DNA of 38,894 nucleotides from JAGBWK01 sp964462445 (GCA_964462445.1 CAYWXG010000022.1:1-38894), one strand, 5' to 3'; shown: positions 15,817 to 23,932, counted from the first letter of the stretch. The notes: generated from the letters alone by a model not told the origin. Translations and numbers: made by a program.

Positions 15817-17305
15817 TTGGGTTTGTCCGGTCGTGGTTGTTACGCCATTTTTGTAGGGTAAAGATGAAATTCAATCCGCCATTTTCACCATTGCTGACTG
15901 TTATAGAGCCGCCGATAGTATTTATAGAGCTACGCACAATAGGTAGCCCAAGACCTGTACCTCCGGCACGTCGTGAGCGCCCCTTATCTACACGGAAGAA
16001 GCGTTCGAATAGCAAAGGAATGGCCTCTTCCGGTACTCCTTGGCCGTTATCGCAGAATTCGAAAGTGTAGAAACGTTGATTTTCGGTCACTAATCGTAGT
16101 CGGATTTCGGAGCCTTTAGAGTAGGCCACGGCATTTCTAACCAAGTTGATGATAGCGGTAGAGAGTAGAGTGTTGTTTCCTTGAATGGGACAACTATGGG
16201 GTATGTCAACATTTAATGTCATGTTGCCGTTGAGCCCGCAGTCGATAATTTCGTTGGCGATGTTATCGACAAATTCTTTGAAATCGAGTTTCTCCAACGA
16301 TATGCTTTGCAGCCCGTCCTCCAATCGGGTCATTGTTGAAAGGTCGTTGAGTATGTGGCACAATCGTTCGATGTGTTCTTGAGATTTGAGTAGGAAATGT
16401 TGGCGAGTTTCCTCTTTCATGTCCGGGTTTTCGATAATTGTGTCGATGTATCCCTTAATAATGCCGGCGGGGGTTTTTAGTTCGTGGCTGATATTATTGG
16501 TAAGTTCGCGTTTGAGGTCGGCTCGCTCGATTGATGCTTTTAGAACAACATCATGTTCATGGTCGCGCTCGTTGATAGCAGATTTGCGAGTGTTGTATAT
16601 GTTGACAATTTGTTGCGAAATTTCTCCAAGGTCGTCGTTGGTAAATTCACTGACTGCGTAGCAGTCAGTGTCGTTGGCTGCTTTTGAAGCGAAATCGCGT
16701 AGTAGTCGGATGTTTTTGGAGAGATGTCGGGTGTTTATATATATGAGAATGGTAATGACAACGCATGCGAGCAAGACTATGAGACGTGGCCAGACGTTGC
16801 CTTGAACCTCAGCCGAAAGATTAGCATCGAGAGGAAGGAAAGTTTTTACTTTGTATCGACCGTCGGACGAGGTGTCAACATTGTAGTAGAATGCCTTGTC
16901 GGGTTGTATATTAACCGAAGTGTCGTTGATATTGGCAACGATTTCGGAGCCTTCAAGTTTGCCTCGAGATTGGAGTTGTTCGGGCGGAGGTGAAGGGAAC
17001 CCGATTTGGGTAATAATCTCGTTCGTGTAGGTATCATAGAGCGTCAGCGACAGGTTGTTGAGAGCTGTAGCTTTGTGGTAATTACTGATAAATTGGAGGA
17101 ACGAAGTGGGGTCTTCCCCATCTTCCATTAAGTTAAGAAGGTGGGAATTTATAAATTCAATACGATTACGAATCATGCTTGAACGGTAGTTTTTATTGCT
17201 ATGGTATTGAGCAATTTCTACCGCGATGATTATAATCCACAATAGCCCTACGATAGGTAGAAACAATTTGTGATGATAATTAATTTTCTTCTTCTTTAAA
17301 TCCAT
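15797..17305 (-). CDS. Membrane-bound sensor histidine kinase
   Basis: This 502-residue protein has helix 1 near 15-30, a periplasmic sensor of about 145 residues with no recognised fold, helix 2 near 175-190, then a HAMP-like linker. The HisKA box is NISHELKTPAG with phospho-accepting H274. The HATPase domain has N box INLVRNAVAYS, G1 DNGQGVPEE, F box RFFRVDKG and G2 GTGLGLPIV. It resembles PhoR/BaeS-type kinases. It overlaps the response regulator gene by 26 bp, so the two form a cognate pair, and overlaps rsmF by 20 bp. The signal it senses is unknown. Confidence 0.92.
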   Translation of the reverse strand: MDLKKKKINYHHKLFLPIVGLLWIIIIAVEIAQYHSNKNYRSSMIRNRIEFINSHLLNLMEDGEDPTSFLQFISNYHKATALNNLSLTLYDTYTNEIITQIGFPSPPPEQLQSRGKLEGSEIVANINDTSVNIQPDKAFYYNVDTSSDGRYKVKTFLPLDANLSAEVQGNVWPRLIVLLACVVITILIYINTRHLSKNIRLLRDFASKAANDTDCYAVSEFTNDDLGEISQQIVNIYNTRKSAINERDHEHDVVLKASIERADLKRELTNNISHELKTPAGIIKGYIDTIIENPDMKEETRQHFLLKSQEHIERLCHILNDLSTMTRLEDGLQSISLEKLDFKEFVDNIANEIIDCGLNGNMTLNVDIPHSCPIQGNNTLLSTAIINLVRNAVAYSKGSEIRLRLVTENQRFYTFEFCDNGQGVPEEAIPLLFERFFRVDKGRSRRAGGTGLGLPIVRSSINTIGGSITVSNGENGGLNFIFTLQKWRNNHDRTNPNEKTNA

Positions 17306-17990
17306 ATCCGAATCCGGCTCGAGTGTGAATATGGTTGCCGTAGATACCGAGTTTTTTGCGAAGTCGAGCCATATTAGTATCGACTGTGCGCGATGTCACT
17401 TCCTGGCCGTTCCACACTTGGCGAATTATCTCTTCGCGGGAGTAGATGCGGTTGCGGTGGGTGAGGAAATATAGAATGAGGCTATATTCAGTTGGAGTGA
17501 GGTCGAGAGCTTCACCATTGATATAGCATATTTTGACATTGCGGTCGATGCGTAGATTGTGGAAGGTGATGTCGGGCTCGTAGATGCCTTTTGACGTGTT
17601 GTAGCTGATTTGTTGAGCTACGTTGCTACGACGAAGCACAGCGCGTACTCGGGCAATTACTTCGTTCATAGAGAATGGTTTGGTGATATAGTCATCAGCT
17701 CCGATATTAAGACCCATGACCATGTCGTCCTCTTCGTTGAGTGCCGAACAGAAAATTATAGGTATATTTTCTGTCGAAGAACTGTTTTGTAATCGTTTTG
17801 CGAAGTCGAAGCCACTAAGACGTTCCATCATGATATCTACAATCATTAATGAAAATGCCGGGAGGTCGAGTTCGAGTGCTTCTTCCGCGCTATTGGCAGT
17901 GGTCACTTCGTAACCCTCTTTTTCAAGGTTGTATTTAAGGATTTCACAAATTGACTCTTCGTCGTCAATTATTAATATTTTTACGCGCAT
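17280..17990 (-). CDS. OmpR/PhoB-family response regulator
   Basis: In this 236-residue protein the receiver domain (4-120) holds acidic D9/D10, phospho-acceptor D52 (LMIVDIMM), the switch residue region CSA near 81-83 and K104 (ITKPF). The C-terminal winged helix (about 135-232) has LTPTEYSLILYFLTHRN and SREEIIRQVW, then SRTVDTNMARLRKKL, the recognition helix. It is the first gene of the overlapping set with the kinase, rsmF and the acyltransferase. No clear TAnnTTTG promoter was found upstream; CGAAGATA at 18014-18021 is one base off on the minus strand. Confidence 0.93.
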   Translation of the reverse strand: MRVKILIIDDEESICEILKYNLEKEGYEVTTANSAEEALELDLPAFSLMIVDIMMERLSGFDFAKRLQNSSSTENIPIIFCSALNEEDDMVMGLNIGADDYITKPFSMNEVIARVRAVLRRSNVAQQISYNTSKGIYEPDITFHNLRIDRNVKICYINGEALDLTPTEYSLILYFLTHRNRIYSREEIIRQVWNGQEVTSRTVDTNMARLRKKLGIYGNHIHTRAGFGYGFKEEEN

Positions 17991-18073
17991 AAATAGATTT
18001 TTACTCGTTTTTACGAAGATAGCAATTTTATATGATACGCGCTGTTAATATGTGTTAAAAGCAGCAACTTGTG

Positions 18074-19078
18074 CTATTTTTGTGTAGTAGCATTAGGAAA
18101 AGAGGATGTAGTTAAGATGCGCCATCCATCGCCATCGGCAATTACAAGCATTGCCTCAACACCATCTAATGATTCTATCATAGCCAATCCGTCGTCGGCA
18201 GGCATTGCCATTAGAGCAGTTGCGAGGGCGTCGGCGGTCATGGTTGTGGGGGCGATAACAGTGGCAGATGCTACATTATTGATATATGGAAGCCCGGTTG
18301 AGGGGGAGATCGTGTGACCTATACGACCGTTTTTTGTGTCGCGATAGTTGCGGTAGTTGCCCGATGTGGCAAGGCAACAGTCGGTAATTTCAATGACCGA
18401 TAATTGCTCGTGCCCGGTTTTGTCGCTATCGGGAGCGTCGATTTGAATGTGCCATTTTTCACCACGAGAGTTAAGACCTTTAAGCGCCACTTCTCCACCT
18501 ATTTCTATCATATAGTTATTAATACCTTGACGTTGAAGCATTTCGGCAATGCAATCGATGCCATATCCTTTTGTGATTGCCGAAAAATTAAATTGCGTTC
18601 CGGGGGATTTTTTGGTAATTATATTGTCGGTAATGTTACATTCGGCAATTCCGACAAAAGAGAGGCAACTGTCGATTTGTGATTTTGAAGGTTCGCCGTG
18701 AATGTCGGTATATCCGAATCCCCAAAGGTTGACTAATGGGGCCACAGTCGGGTCGAAAGCGCCGTTTGAAAGTCGGTTGATACGTTGAGATTCGGCAAAT
18801 ACGGTATTGATGTAGGAGTCGGTAGTTACCGACTCATTGCGGTTGATAAGTGAAATTCGAGAGTCGGGGAGGAAAGGGGATAGAGATTGCTCTACATTGT
18901 TAGTAACGCTGATGATGGAGTCGGAAAGGTCGCAATCGGAGTTATAGGTGATGCGCATTGTTGTGTGCCACACGCTACCCTCGATTGTGGTGTATACGTT
19001 TTCGCGGTTGCTGTTGCTGCAACTTGTTATAAATGTAGCAATTAGTGTCGAAAGCAGGATATATGAAATTTTCTTCAT
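18074..19078 (-). CDS. apbE: FAD:protein FMN transferase
   Basis: I start at codon 13 of the longest frame (19078, 334 residues), which opens a proper lipoprotein signal (MKKISYILLSTL, lipobox ITSC). The longer lead lacks a signal and the promoter-like CAAATGTA (19112-19119) lies inside it. ApbE motifs are present: IEGSVWHTTMRITYN, ITKGYGIDCIAEML, MIEIGGEVALKG, then RIGHTISPSTGLP and ADALATALMAMP with the metal-binding residues. The enzyme transfers FMN from FAD to Thr of target proteins such as NqrB/NqrC or RnfG in the periplasm. No target operon is beside it here. It is divergent from the DJ-1 gene. Confidence 0.9.
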   Translation of the reverse strand: MKKISYILLSTLIATFITSCSNSNRENVYTTIEGSVWHTTMRITYNSDCDLSDSIISVTNNVEQSLSPFLPDSRISLINRNESVTTDSYINTVFAESQRINRLSNGAFDPTVAPLVNLWGFGYTDIHGEPSKSQIDSCLSFVGIAECNITDNIITKKSPGTQFNFSAITKGYGIDCIAEMLQRQGINNYMIEIGGEVALKGLNSRGEKWHIQIDAPDSDKTGHEQLSVIEITDCCLATSGNYRNYRDTKNGRIGHTISPSTGLPYINNVASATVIAPTTMTADALATALMAMPADDGLAMIESLDGVEAMLVIADGDGWRILTTSSFPNATTQK

Positions 19079-19111
19079 TGCAAAAAATAATGATGTGTCG
19101 ATATATTTTTT

Positions 19112-19119
19112 CAAATGTA
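19112..19119 (-). promoter_or_regulatory. Possible -7 element of apbE
   Basis: The minus strand reads TACATTTG (19119-19112). The start near 19105-19108 leaves about 27 nt to the ATG at 19078. No TTG at the expected distance; the nearest (19138-19135) is 15 bp away. Confidence 0.4.
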
Positions 19120-19145
19120 ACTATTTTTTTCAAACAAAATTTTTA

Positions 19146-19153
19146 TAACTTTG
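19146..19153 (+). promoter_or_regulatory. -7 element of the DJ-1 family gene
   Basis: TAACTTTG fits TAnnTTTG. The start near 19157-19160 gives a leader of about 46 nt to the ATG at 19206. No TTG at the -33 distance, only a T run. Confidence 0.45.
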
Positions 19154-19205
19154 TTTTTAACACTATATAGACAGTTAATTAATCATTAAAATAACTTAGA
19201 AAATC

Positions 19206-19781
19206 ATGAAGCGTTCATTTTTATTCTTGGCTACGGGCTTTGAAGAGATTGAAGCTCTGACCGTGGTCGACGTGATGCGTCGCGCAGGTATGGATGTCAA
19301 GACGGTATCTATTACTTCAGAATTAGTGGTGGTTGGTGCGCATGGAGTAGGTGTAAAAGCCGATATGCTCTTTGCCGACGCGGATTTTGAAGAGATTGAG
19401 TGGTTGATAGCACCGGGCGGACTTCCCGGTTCGGAAAACCTCGCTCGATATGCACCCTTGACGATTTTGCTTAATAAGCATGCCTCGACAGGAGGAAAGG
19501 TAGCTGCAATATGTGCAGCTCCGGCGATGGTGCTCGGACCATTGGGAATTCTCGACGGACGCGAATGTACAGGATATCCCGGCACTCAGGGTTTGGCACC
19601 GAAAGGAGAGTGGCGCGACCAATGTGTGGTTTCGGTTAAGAATTTGGTAACGGGAAGTGGTCCCGCTGCTGCTTTACCTTTTGCCTTGGCGATAGTTGCC
19701 AACTCAATGGGAGTAGAAATTGCACAGCAGATTGGTTCGGCAATGTTGACCTATCCCAAATCCGAAGACTTCTATTTCTAA
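19206..19781 (+). CDS. DJ-1/PfpI family protein (YajL-like)
   Basis: The 191 residues match the family length. It has an N-terminal GFEEIEA motif with E14, the nucleophile elbow AAICAAPAMVLG with C103, and GGLPGSENL near 71-79. This is the DJ-1 subfamily layout (E18/C106 in human DJ-1). Reported activities include glyoxalase III, deglycase (disputed) and an oxidative-stress chaperone. Which applies cannot be read from sequence. It is a single-gene unit with its own promoter element and a strong terminator at 19810. Confidence 0.9.
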   Translation: MKRSFLFLATGFEEIEALTVVDVMRRAGMDVKTVSITSELVVVGAHGVGVKADMLFADADFEEIEWLIAPGGLPGSENLARYAPLTILLNKHASTGGKVAAICAAPAMVLGPLGILDGRECTGYPGTQGLAPKGEWRDQCVVSVKNLVTGSGPAAALPFALAIVANSMGVEIAQQIGSAMLTYPKSEDFYF

Positions 19782-19809
19782 AAAGATATATTTCGGATTA
19801 ACAAAAACA

Positions 19810-19851
19810 GAGAGGCTGCCCAACTATTATTGTTAGACAGCCTCTCCTTTT
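19810..19851 (+). terminator. Intrinsic terminator after the DJ-1 family gene
   Basis: A 9-bp perfect stem GAGAGGCTG (19810-19818) / CAGCCTCTC (19838-19846) is followed by CTTTTCG. Confidence 0.85.
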
Positions 19852-19890
19852 CGCATATTTTATAGTATTGAAACAGGAGTAAATGTGAAA

Positions 19891-19963
19891 AATATAGGAT
19901 TATATTAACAAAAATTAAGATAAATATAGGAATAGAAAGCGTTAAAATCTTGCCAATATAGGA
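19891..19963. repeat. Three direct copies of AATATAGGA spaced exactly 32 bp
   Basis: Copies start at 19891, 19923 and 19955. The intervening sequence is not conserved, so this is not a tandem duplication. Thirty-two base pairs is about three helical turns, as expected for sites of one protein on one face. They lie 70-140 bp upstream of the promoter at 20031-20061. Confidence 0.6.
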
Positions 19964-20030
19964 TAAAGGAGAAATAGAGATAGATGAACTTAAAATACGA
20001 GTGGAAAGAGATATAATGATAATTTATTCC

Positions 20031-20061
20031 TTGTATCATATTTAAGAATTGTATATCTTTG
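20031..20061 (+). promoter_or_regulatory. Promoter of the structured RNA
   Basis: TTG (20031-20033), a 20-bp spacer and TATCTTTG (20054-20061) make one of the best promoter matches in the window. The start at about 20065-20068 coincides with the first base of the first RNA helix. Confidence 0.7.
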
Positions 20062-20064
20062 TAT

Positions 20065-20358
20065 TTGAAACAAGACGAAATGCTATAGAGATAGCTCGGA
20101 CGTTTCAATTTTTGTTGTTATGGCAGTAAATTCTGCCAAAAGGTGTTATTGAAATACTATCTTCGTAATTCAAACTTCGCAACTTTGATACGACTTGAAG
20201 ATATTATGACGATGACACCTACATCAGTAGTTATACCCATGCTCATAACGGGCTATGTATAAATACTATTGGTGTGGGGTTGTTGTTCTATCGAAGTCGT
20301 GGGTATGCGAAGACCTGAATTACCGATAGGATCAATATATAATCCTCACACCTTTTTT
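20065..20358 (+). ncRNA. Candidate structured non-coding RNA or long 5' leader
   Basis: This region has no open frame with coding character. It folds into successive helices. TTGAAAC/GTTTCAA (20065-20071 with 20102-20108) encloses GCTAT/ATAGC (20082-20095). GGCAG/CTGCC is at 20122-20137. A long irregular stem at 20158-20203 has TATCTTC/GAAGATA, then GTA/TAC, then TCAAA/TTTGA. GTTAT/ATAAC lies in the 20230-20249 region. The RNA ends in a terminator hairpin at 20271-20358. It is not RNase P, tmRNA or SRP RNA by the motifs I know. The lipoprotein ATG at 20410 is 52 nt beyond the terminator, so this could be an independent sRNA or an attenuating leader. Confidence 0.55.
20271..20358 (+). terminator. 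Long-loop intrinsic terminator of the structured RNA
   Basis: GGTGTGGGG (20271-20279) pairs with CCTCACACC (20344-20352), nine pairs including one G-U, followed by TTTTTT. The loop holds a second perfect stem CTATCG/CGATAG (20288-20293 with 20324-20329). An upstream ACACC (20215-20219) can compete for the GGTGT half. Confidence 0.6.
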
Positions 20359-20409
20359 ATTTCTAATATTTAAATGTTTCAATTGAGGATTGAGAAACAC
20401 AAAAAAATT

Positions 20410-21237
20410 ATGAAAAAATTTAATCTAAAAATGATTGCTATTTCATTGGCATCATTAGTTGTGTGTGTTAACTTGACCTCTTGTAGTGGCGATGACGATG
20501 AAGATCTAAATCCTCAGCCATCTAATCCTCACCCTTCCGTGGTAAAAAGACTTGTCGGATTTAGTGGTTATGATAGCGATGAATTTACTAAAATTGTTTA
20601 CGATTCAAAAGGCAGAATTTCATCAATGGTTTATCCTTCCGGTGGTGCGGATAATTACACATATTCAGCCGATAAAATTATAAAAAAATATGAGGGTTCT
20701 AATATTTTTAATGAAACTACTATATATACATATGATTTATCCAATGGCTTAGTTATAAAATGTCTTGAGGAGAGATATTATAGTGATGGGGATTTGGCAG
20801 ACGTTGATTTAGCTACTTTAACCTATAATGGAAATTATCTTGTTGAAATGTTATGGAGATCTGAGCATTATTTTGATAAAACAACTTTCGAATGGGATAA
20901 TGGGAATATAATATCATCAGAGGAAATTGATGAAACTGGAACGAAGATTAGTTTAAAGTATGAGTATGATGCCGAACATATTGATTACGGTTACATTGCT
21001 GCGTTATTTCAGAGTAATTCCATATTATTTGATGAATTAGATGAAGGATTGTTGCTTCAAGGATATTTCGGCTATTTGCCTAAAAATATTCTTACAATAG
21101 CAGAACGCACCGATTCGGACGACGGATACTACTCCATGGATATGTTTTCATATGAATACGATGCAGACGGTTATCCGATAAAAATAAAGGATGAACAAGG
21201 TAGGGTGAAAACTTTAATTTGGGAAGAGGTAAAGTAA
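20410..21237 (+). CDS. DUF4595-like lipoprotein
   Basis: I start at codon 13 of the longest frame (ATG at 20410, 275 residues), because it opens a normal lipoprotein signal (MKKFNLKMIAISLASL, lipobox LTSC) followed by an acidic tether (SGDDDED). The mature part has YD-like repeats of the DUF4595 type common in Bacteroides (KIVYDSKGRISSMVYP, TYTYDLSNG, KYEYDAEH, SYEYDADGYPIKIKDEQGR). It is likely a surface-exposed or periplasmic beta-rich lipoprotein. Function unknown. It lies directly downstream of the structured RNA and is convergent with the CotH-family gene. Confidence 0.78.
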   Translation: MKKFNLKMIAISLASLVVCVNLTSCSGDDDEDLNPQPSNPHPSVVKRLVGFSGYDSDEFTKIVYDSKGRISSMVYPSGGADNYTYSADKIIKKYEGSNIFNETTIYTYDLSNGLVIKCLEERYYSDGDLADVDLATLTYNGNYLVEMLWRSEHYFDKTTFEWDNGNIISSEEIDETGTKISLKYEYDAEHIDYGYIAALFQSNSILFDELDEGLLLQGYFGYLPKNILTIAERTDSDDGYYSMDMFSYEYDADGYPIKIKDEQGRVKTLIWEEVK

Positions 21238-21261
21238 CCGAAATTTGATAATAACGAAAAA

Positions 21262-21299
21262 GGCTGCATTGTAAAATCAATTCAATGCAGCCTCTTTAT
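21262..21299. terminator. Bidirectional terminator between convergent genes
   Basis: A 10-bp perfect stem GGCTGCATTG (21262-21271) / CAATGCAGCC (21283-21292) has A residues before it and TCTTT after it, so it can serve both the lipoprotein gene and the CotH-family gene. Confidence 0.85.
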
Positions 21300-21319
21300 A
21301 ATTCTTCAAGAAGTTGCTT

Positions 21320-23623
21320 TTATTTTGCAAGTTTTTTTGCTACCGAGTTGCCGGTGCGTTGGATGTAGAATCCGTTGGCGGGTTGTGATACTCGACGACC
21401 AAGTACATCGTAGTATTCGGCATCGTCGGTCGAAGCGTCCTCAATAACGATTTCGGCTCCCGACACTTTGCCTGAACGGTAGTATATGTTGCCGTCGGTG
21501 AGTATCATGCTGTCTGTTTGACTTGCATCTGAACCGCAATTGAATATAATCTTAGCGTCGGCAGCAGGCATGTGTTCGGGTTCGAATGTCAGCACGTAGC
21601 CGGCTTCGCCATTGATTATTGTTGCTTCCATTTCTGTGCCGGGCCATTTGCCGAGGGCTTCATTATTTTCAATGCCATCGACCGAAGGGCCCCACACGTA
21701 GGCATAGGCTGTTTCCCATGGCGAAGTTGTGTCGTCATCTATAAAGTATACAGTGATTACTTCTTCGGGATTTGGTTCGCGAGCGTATGAAGGTAGAGGT
21801 GCGGCAGGAGTGGTGTCGCGAGCCGGTTCTGAGAAGTTACCGTTGATAACACCGAAGTCGCTTTGTTGCGCAAGCCAGTTGATTTTGGCTGAGAGGTGTT
21901 TCAAAACCGATGCTTTGCGAGAATCTATGTCGCTATTATCGTACACGCTTTGACCTCCCGACGGGGTTGGAGCATCTTTCCATCGAGCGGCATCGGCTTT
22001 GGCCGCTTCTGCGATGTGAGCGCAATATGTTGCGATATCGTCGGTCAATCCGGCATAGCCACCATTCTGTCCCATAAACCATTGCCATGTTTCTTTCACT
22101 TTGGCGTTGAACTTGTCGTTCATGCGTAGTGAGGGAATCCAAGTGTTGCCATAGGGGTCGCAATCGTAGAGGAATTCTGTGGTGCTTCCGTTGAATCCAT
22201 TACCGCAGTCCCAAAGGGGAGAGAAGTGCCATTTCTGACCCTCACCACGGTCGCGGAACATATAGGTTGAGCCGTGGAATGATTCAACGTGAGATATAAT
22301 TTCAACTACAAGATAGTAGCGTGCCAGGTCGTCGATGTCTAAGTAGGACCACATCTCATCGGAATTTTCTCCGATGAGGTCGTTCATCGCGGTGAATTGG
22401 TCAGTGATGAAGCGACGTTGCAAATCGGAATATTCTTCGGGGGTGTCAAAAGTGATGCGAAGTTTATCTTTGTATTGGTCGGACTGCCCTTTTTCATTCA
22501 TTTGGATTTGAGCGCTTTCATCTTCATCATAGTTGTCGAGTTCAACGATGTATCCTCCCGAAATTAAAGTGCGGTCTTCTTCCAAGTCGTCAAGCTCCTC
22601 GACGGGAACACGTCCCTCGGCCGCGCGAATTGATTCGGTCAAGAAGTATAATCCACGGTAATCTCCATTGATAATAACTTCAACGGGCTGTTGACGAGGA
22701 GTCCAAGGGAGCCCAATGCGCTCGGCGAGAGCAAATCCGGTGAAGTTGCGGAGATAACCTTTATTGTCGTCGGCATGAGCAAGAATTGCCCAATGCTTTG
22801 ATTTCTCCCCGTTGATGTTCATGTTGAGGAGGTTTTGTTTTTTGCCTAATTTTAATTTGAACGGTTTTTTAGCGAAAGCAGTACGAGTGTAGTTGCCACG
22901 TGCCTTAATTTCCAAGGGTAGGGGCTCGGATTCTGACCCTACCGATTCTCCGCCAAGGTCAATGAGCCATTGGCAATCGTTGATGTCGAGCCAGTATTCT
23001 CCATTGAAATATTCTTTGTGGGCAAGGTCTTTGTCGATTACCTCATTGTCATAGATTTTGTTGCCGTTGCTATCGAGAACAAATGATTCGGTAGCACTGT
23101 CGTATTGGTAAACATTGATATGCAACACCGGAAGTGTACCTGATGTTTGGTCAATTACAATGGTAGAGTCATCATCATCATCATCATCGCCATCGTCGGG
23201 GATAGGCTCCCCGCCAACTATGATTTGTATCTTTGTCTCTACATTTGTCCACTCTCCGGGAGTTAGGGAGAATGTGATGTCAACATCGGTGAGGTTGACC
23301 GCATTATAGTTCTCTCCATCTTGAATGCCGTCGAGCTCTGTCGATCCGGTCACTTCGGTGTTGGCCCTCGGGTCGCCGAGGTTGTACTCCCATGTGTCAC
23401 CGGAAATTTTGAAATTTCCCGATAATGCATCAAGGTGTATAGAGTATGTGTTGCCGGTACGGGTGAATTTGTAGCGATCAAGAGCAGCCCAACTATTGGT
23501 GTTGGTGCCTCGCACATACATGATGGGATACCCTTCGCTATCAAGACTATCTGCGGCATTGGTTGTTTGTAGGGTGAAAAGTAGCCCTAAAATAAGTGAA
23601 AAATAACGGTAAAATTTAGTCAT
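21320..23623 (-). CDS. Secreted CotH-kinase family protein with starch-binding-like domain and type IX-like tail
   Basis: This 767-residue protein has a Sec signal (MTKFYRYFSLILGLLFTLQTTNA) and an N-terminal beta domain (25-140). A poly-Asp linker (DDGDDDDDDD, from a GAT microsatellite on the minus strand) leads to a CotH domain (about 185-560) with KARGNYTRTAFAKKPFKLKL, GDYRGLYFLTESI and GGYIVELDNYDEDE. A CBM26-like module follows (about 625-720: YAYVWGPS, GKWPGTEME, IIFNCGSDASQTD). The C-terminal tail YYDVLGRRVSQPANGFYIQR looks like a type IX sorting domain. CotH relatives phosphorylate secreted proteins in Bacillus spores. Activity in Bacteroidales is not established. Confidence 0.85.
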   Translation of the reverse strand: MTKFYRYFSLILGLLFTLQTTNAADSLDSEGYPIMYVRGTNTNSWAALDRYKFTRTGNTYSIHLDALSGNFKISGDTWEYNLGDPRANTEVTGSTELDGIQDGENYNAVNLTDVDITFSLTPGEWTNVETKIQIIVGGEPIPDDGDDDDDDDSTIVIDQTSGTLPVLHINVYQYDSATESFVLDSNGNKIYDNEVIDKDLAHKEYFNGEYWLDINDCQWLIDLGGESVGSESEPLPLEIKARGNYTRTAFAKKPFKLKLGKKQNLLNMNINGEKSKHWAILAHADDNKGYLRNFTGFALAERIGLPWTPRQQPVEVIINGDYRGLYFLTESIRAAEGRVPVEELDDLEEDRTLISGGYIVELDNYDEDESAQIQMNEKGQSDQYKDKLRITFDTPEEYSDLQRRFITDQFTAMNDLIGENSDEMWSYLDIDDLARYYLVVEIISHVESFHGSTYMFRDRGEGQKWHFSPLWDCGNGFNGSTTEFLYDCDPYGNTWIPSLRMNDKFNAKVKETWQWFMGQNGGYAGLTDDIATYCAHIAEAAKADAARWKDAPTPSGGQSVYDNSDIDSRKASVLKHLSAKINWLAQQSDFGVINGNFSEPARDTTPAAPLPSYAREPNPEEVITVYFIDDDTTSPWETAYAYVWGPSVDGIENNEALGKWPGTEMEATIINGEAGYVLTFEPEHMPAADAKIIFNCGSDASQTDSMILTDGNIYYRSGKVSGAEIVIEDASTDDAEYYDVLGRRVSQPANGFYIQRTGNSVAKKLAK

Positions 23624-23705
23624 ATTCGATGTTGTTAGATATTAGAATTCAATAAGGAAATAAGTAAGTTGATAAAATGCTGAGCGTGAGTAAGGTTAAC
23701 TGATA

Positions 23706-23725
23706 ATATCATGCGCTCATGATAT
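23706..23725. repeat. 20-bp palindrome at the predicted start of the CotH-family transcript
   Basis: ATATCATG-CGCT-CATGATAT is a perfect 8-bp stem with a 4-nt loop. It coincides with the predicted first transcribed bases. It could be a 5' stabilising hairpin or a repressor site. Confidence 0.7.
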
Positions 23726-23730
23726 CTCGA

Positions 23731-23762
23731 CAAAAATACGACAAAATAGTCCGATATGCAAA
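23731..23762 (-). promoter_or_regulatory. Promoter of the CotH-family gene
   Basis: On the minus strand, TTTG (23762-23759), a 20-bp spacer and TATTTTTG (23738-23731) fit the consensus. The start near 23725 gives a leader of about 100 nt to the ATG at 23623. Confidence 0.65.
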
Positions 23763-23862
23763 AGAATTTAGTTAAATTTATCAATGTGCAACTCGCTAAT
23801 TTGCTATTATATGTCATATCGATGATTATAAAGACAAATTTGTATAAATTCCCTTAATTTTA

Positions 23863-23895
23863 TTGATAGAATTTGCAGAAATTCATTTAATTTTG
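23863..23895 (+). promoter_or_regulatory. Promoter of cvpA-suf
   Basis: TTG (23863-23865), a 22-bp spacer and TAATTTTG (23888-23895). The start near 23900 gives about 32 nt to the ATG at 23933. Confidence 0.5.
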
Positions 23896-23932
23896 TAGAT
23901 AATTTATCGCAAAGAATAAAATTAATGATTAA

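Noticed and set aside
19905..20108. 67-codon minus-strand open frame in the gene-free region
   Set aside because: Composition is that of AT-rich noise (many F, Y, I, K) with no motif, and it overlaps the promoter and structured RNA region on the other strand.
20065..20358. RNase P RNA, tmRNA or SRP RNA
   Set aside because: The conserved cores I know of (P4-type GAGGAAAGUCC, the tmRNA GGTTCGA-type 3' end, the SRP GGAAGCAGCC-type loop) are absent. 6S RNA remains possible because I cannot run a covariance search.
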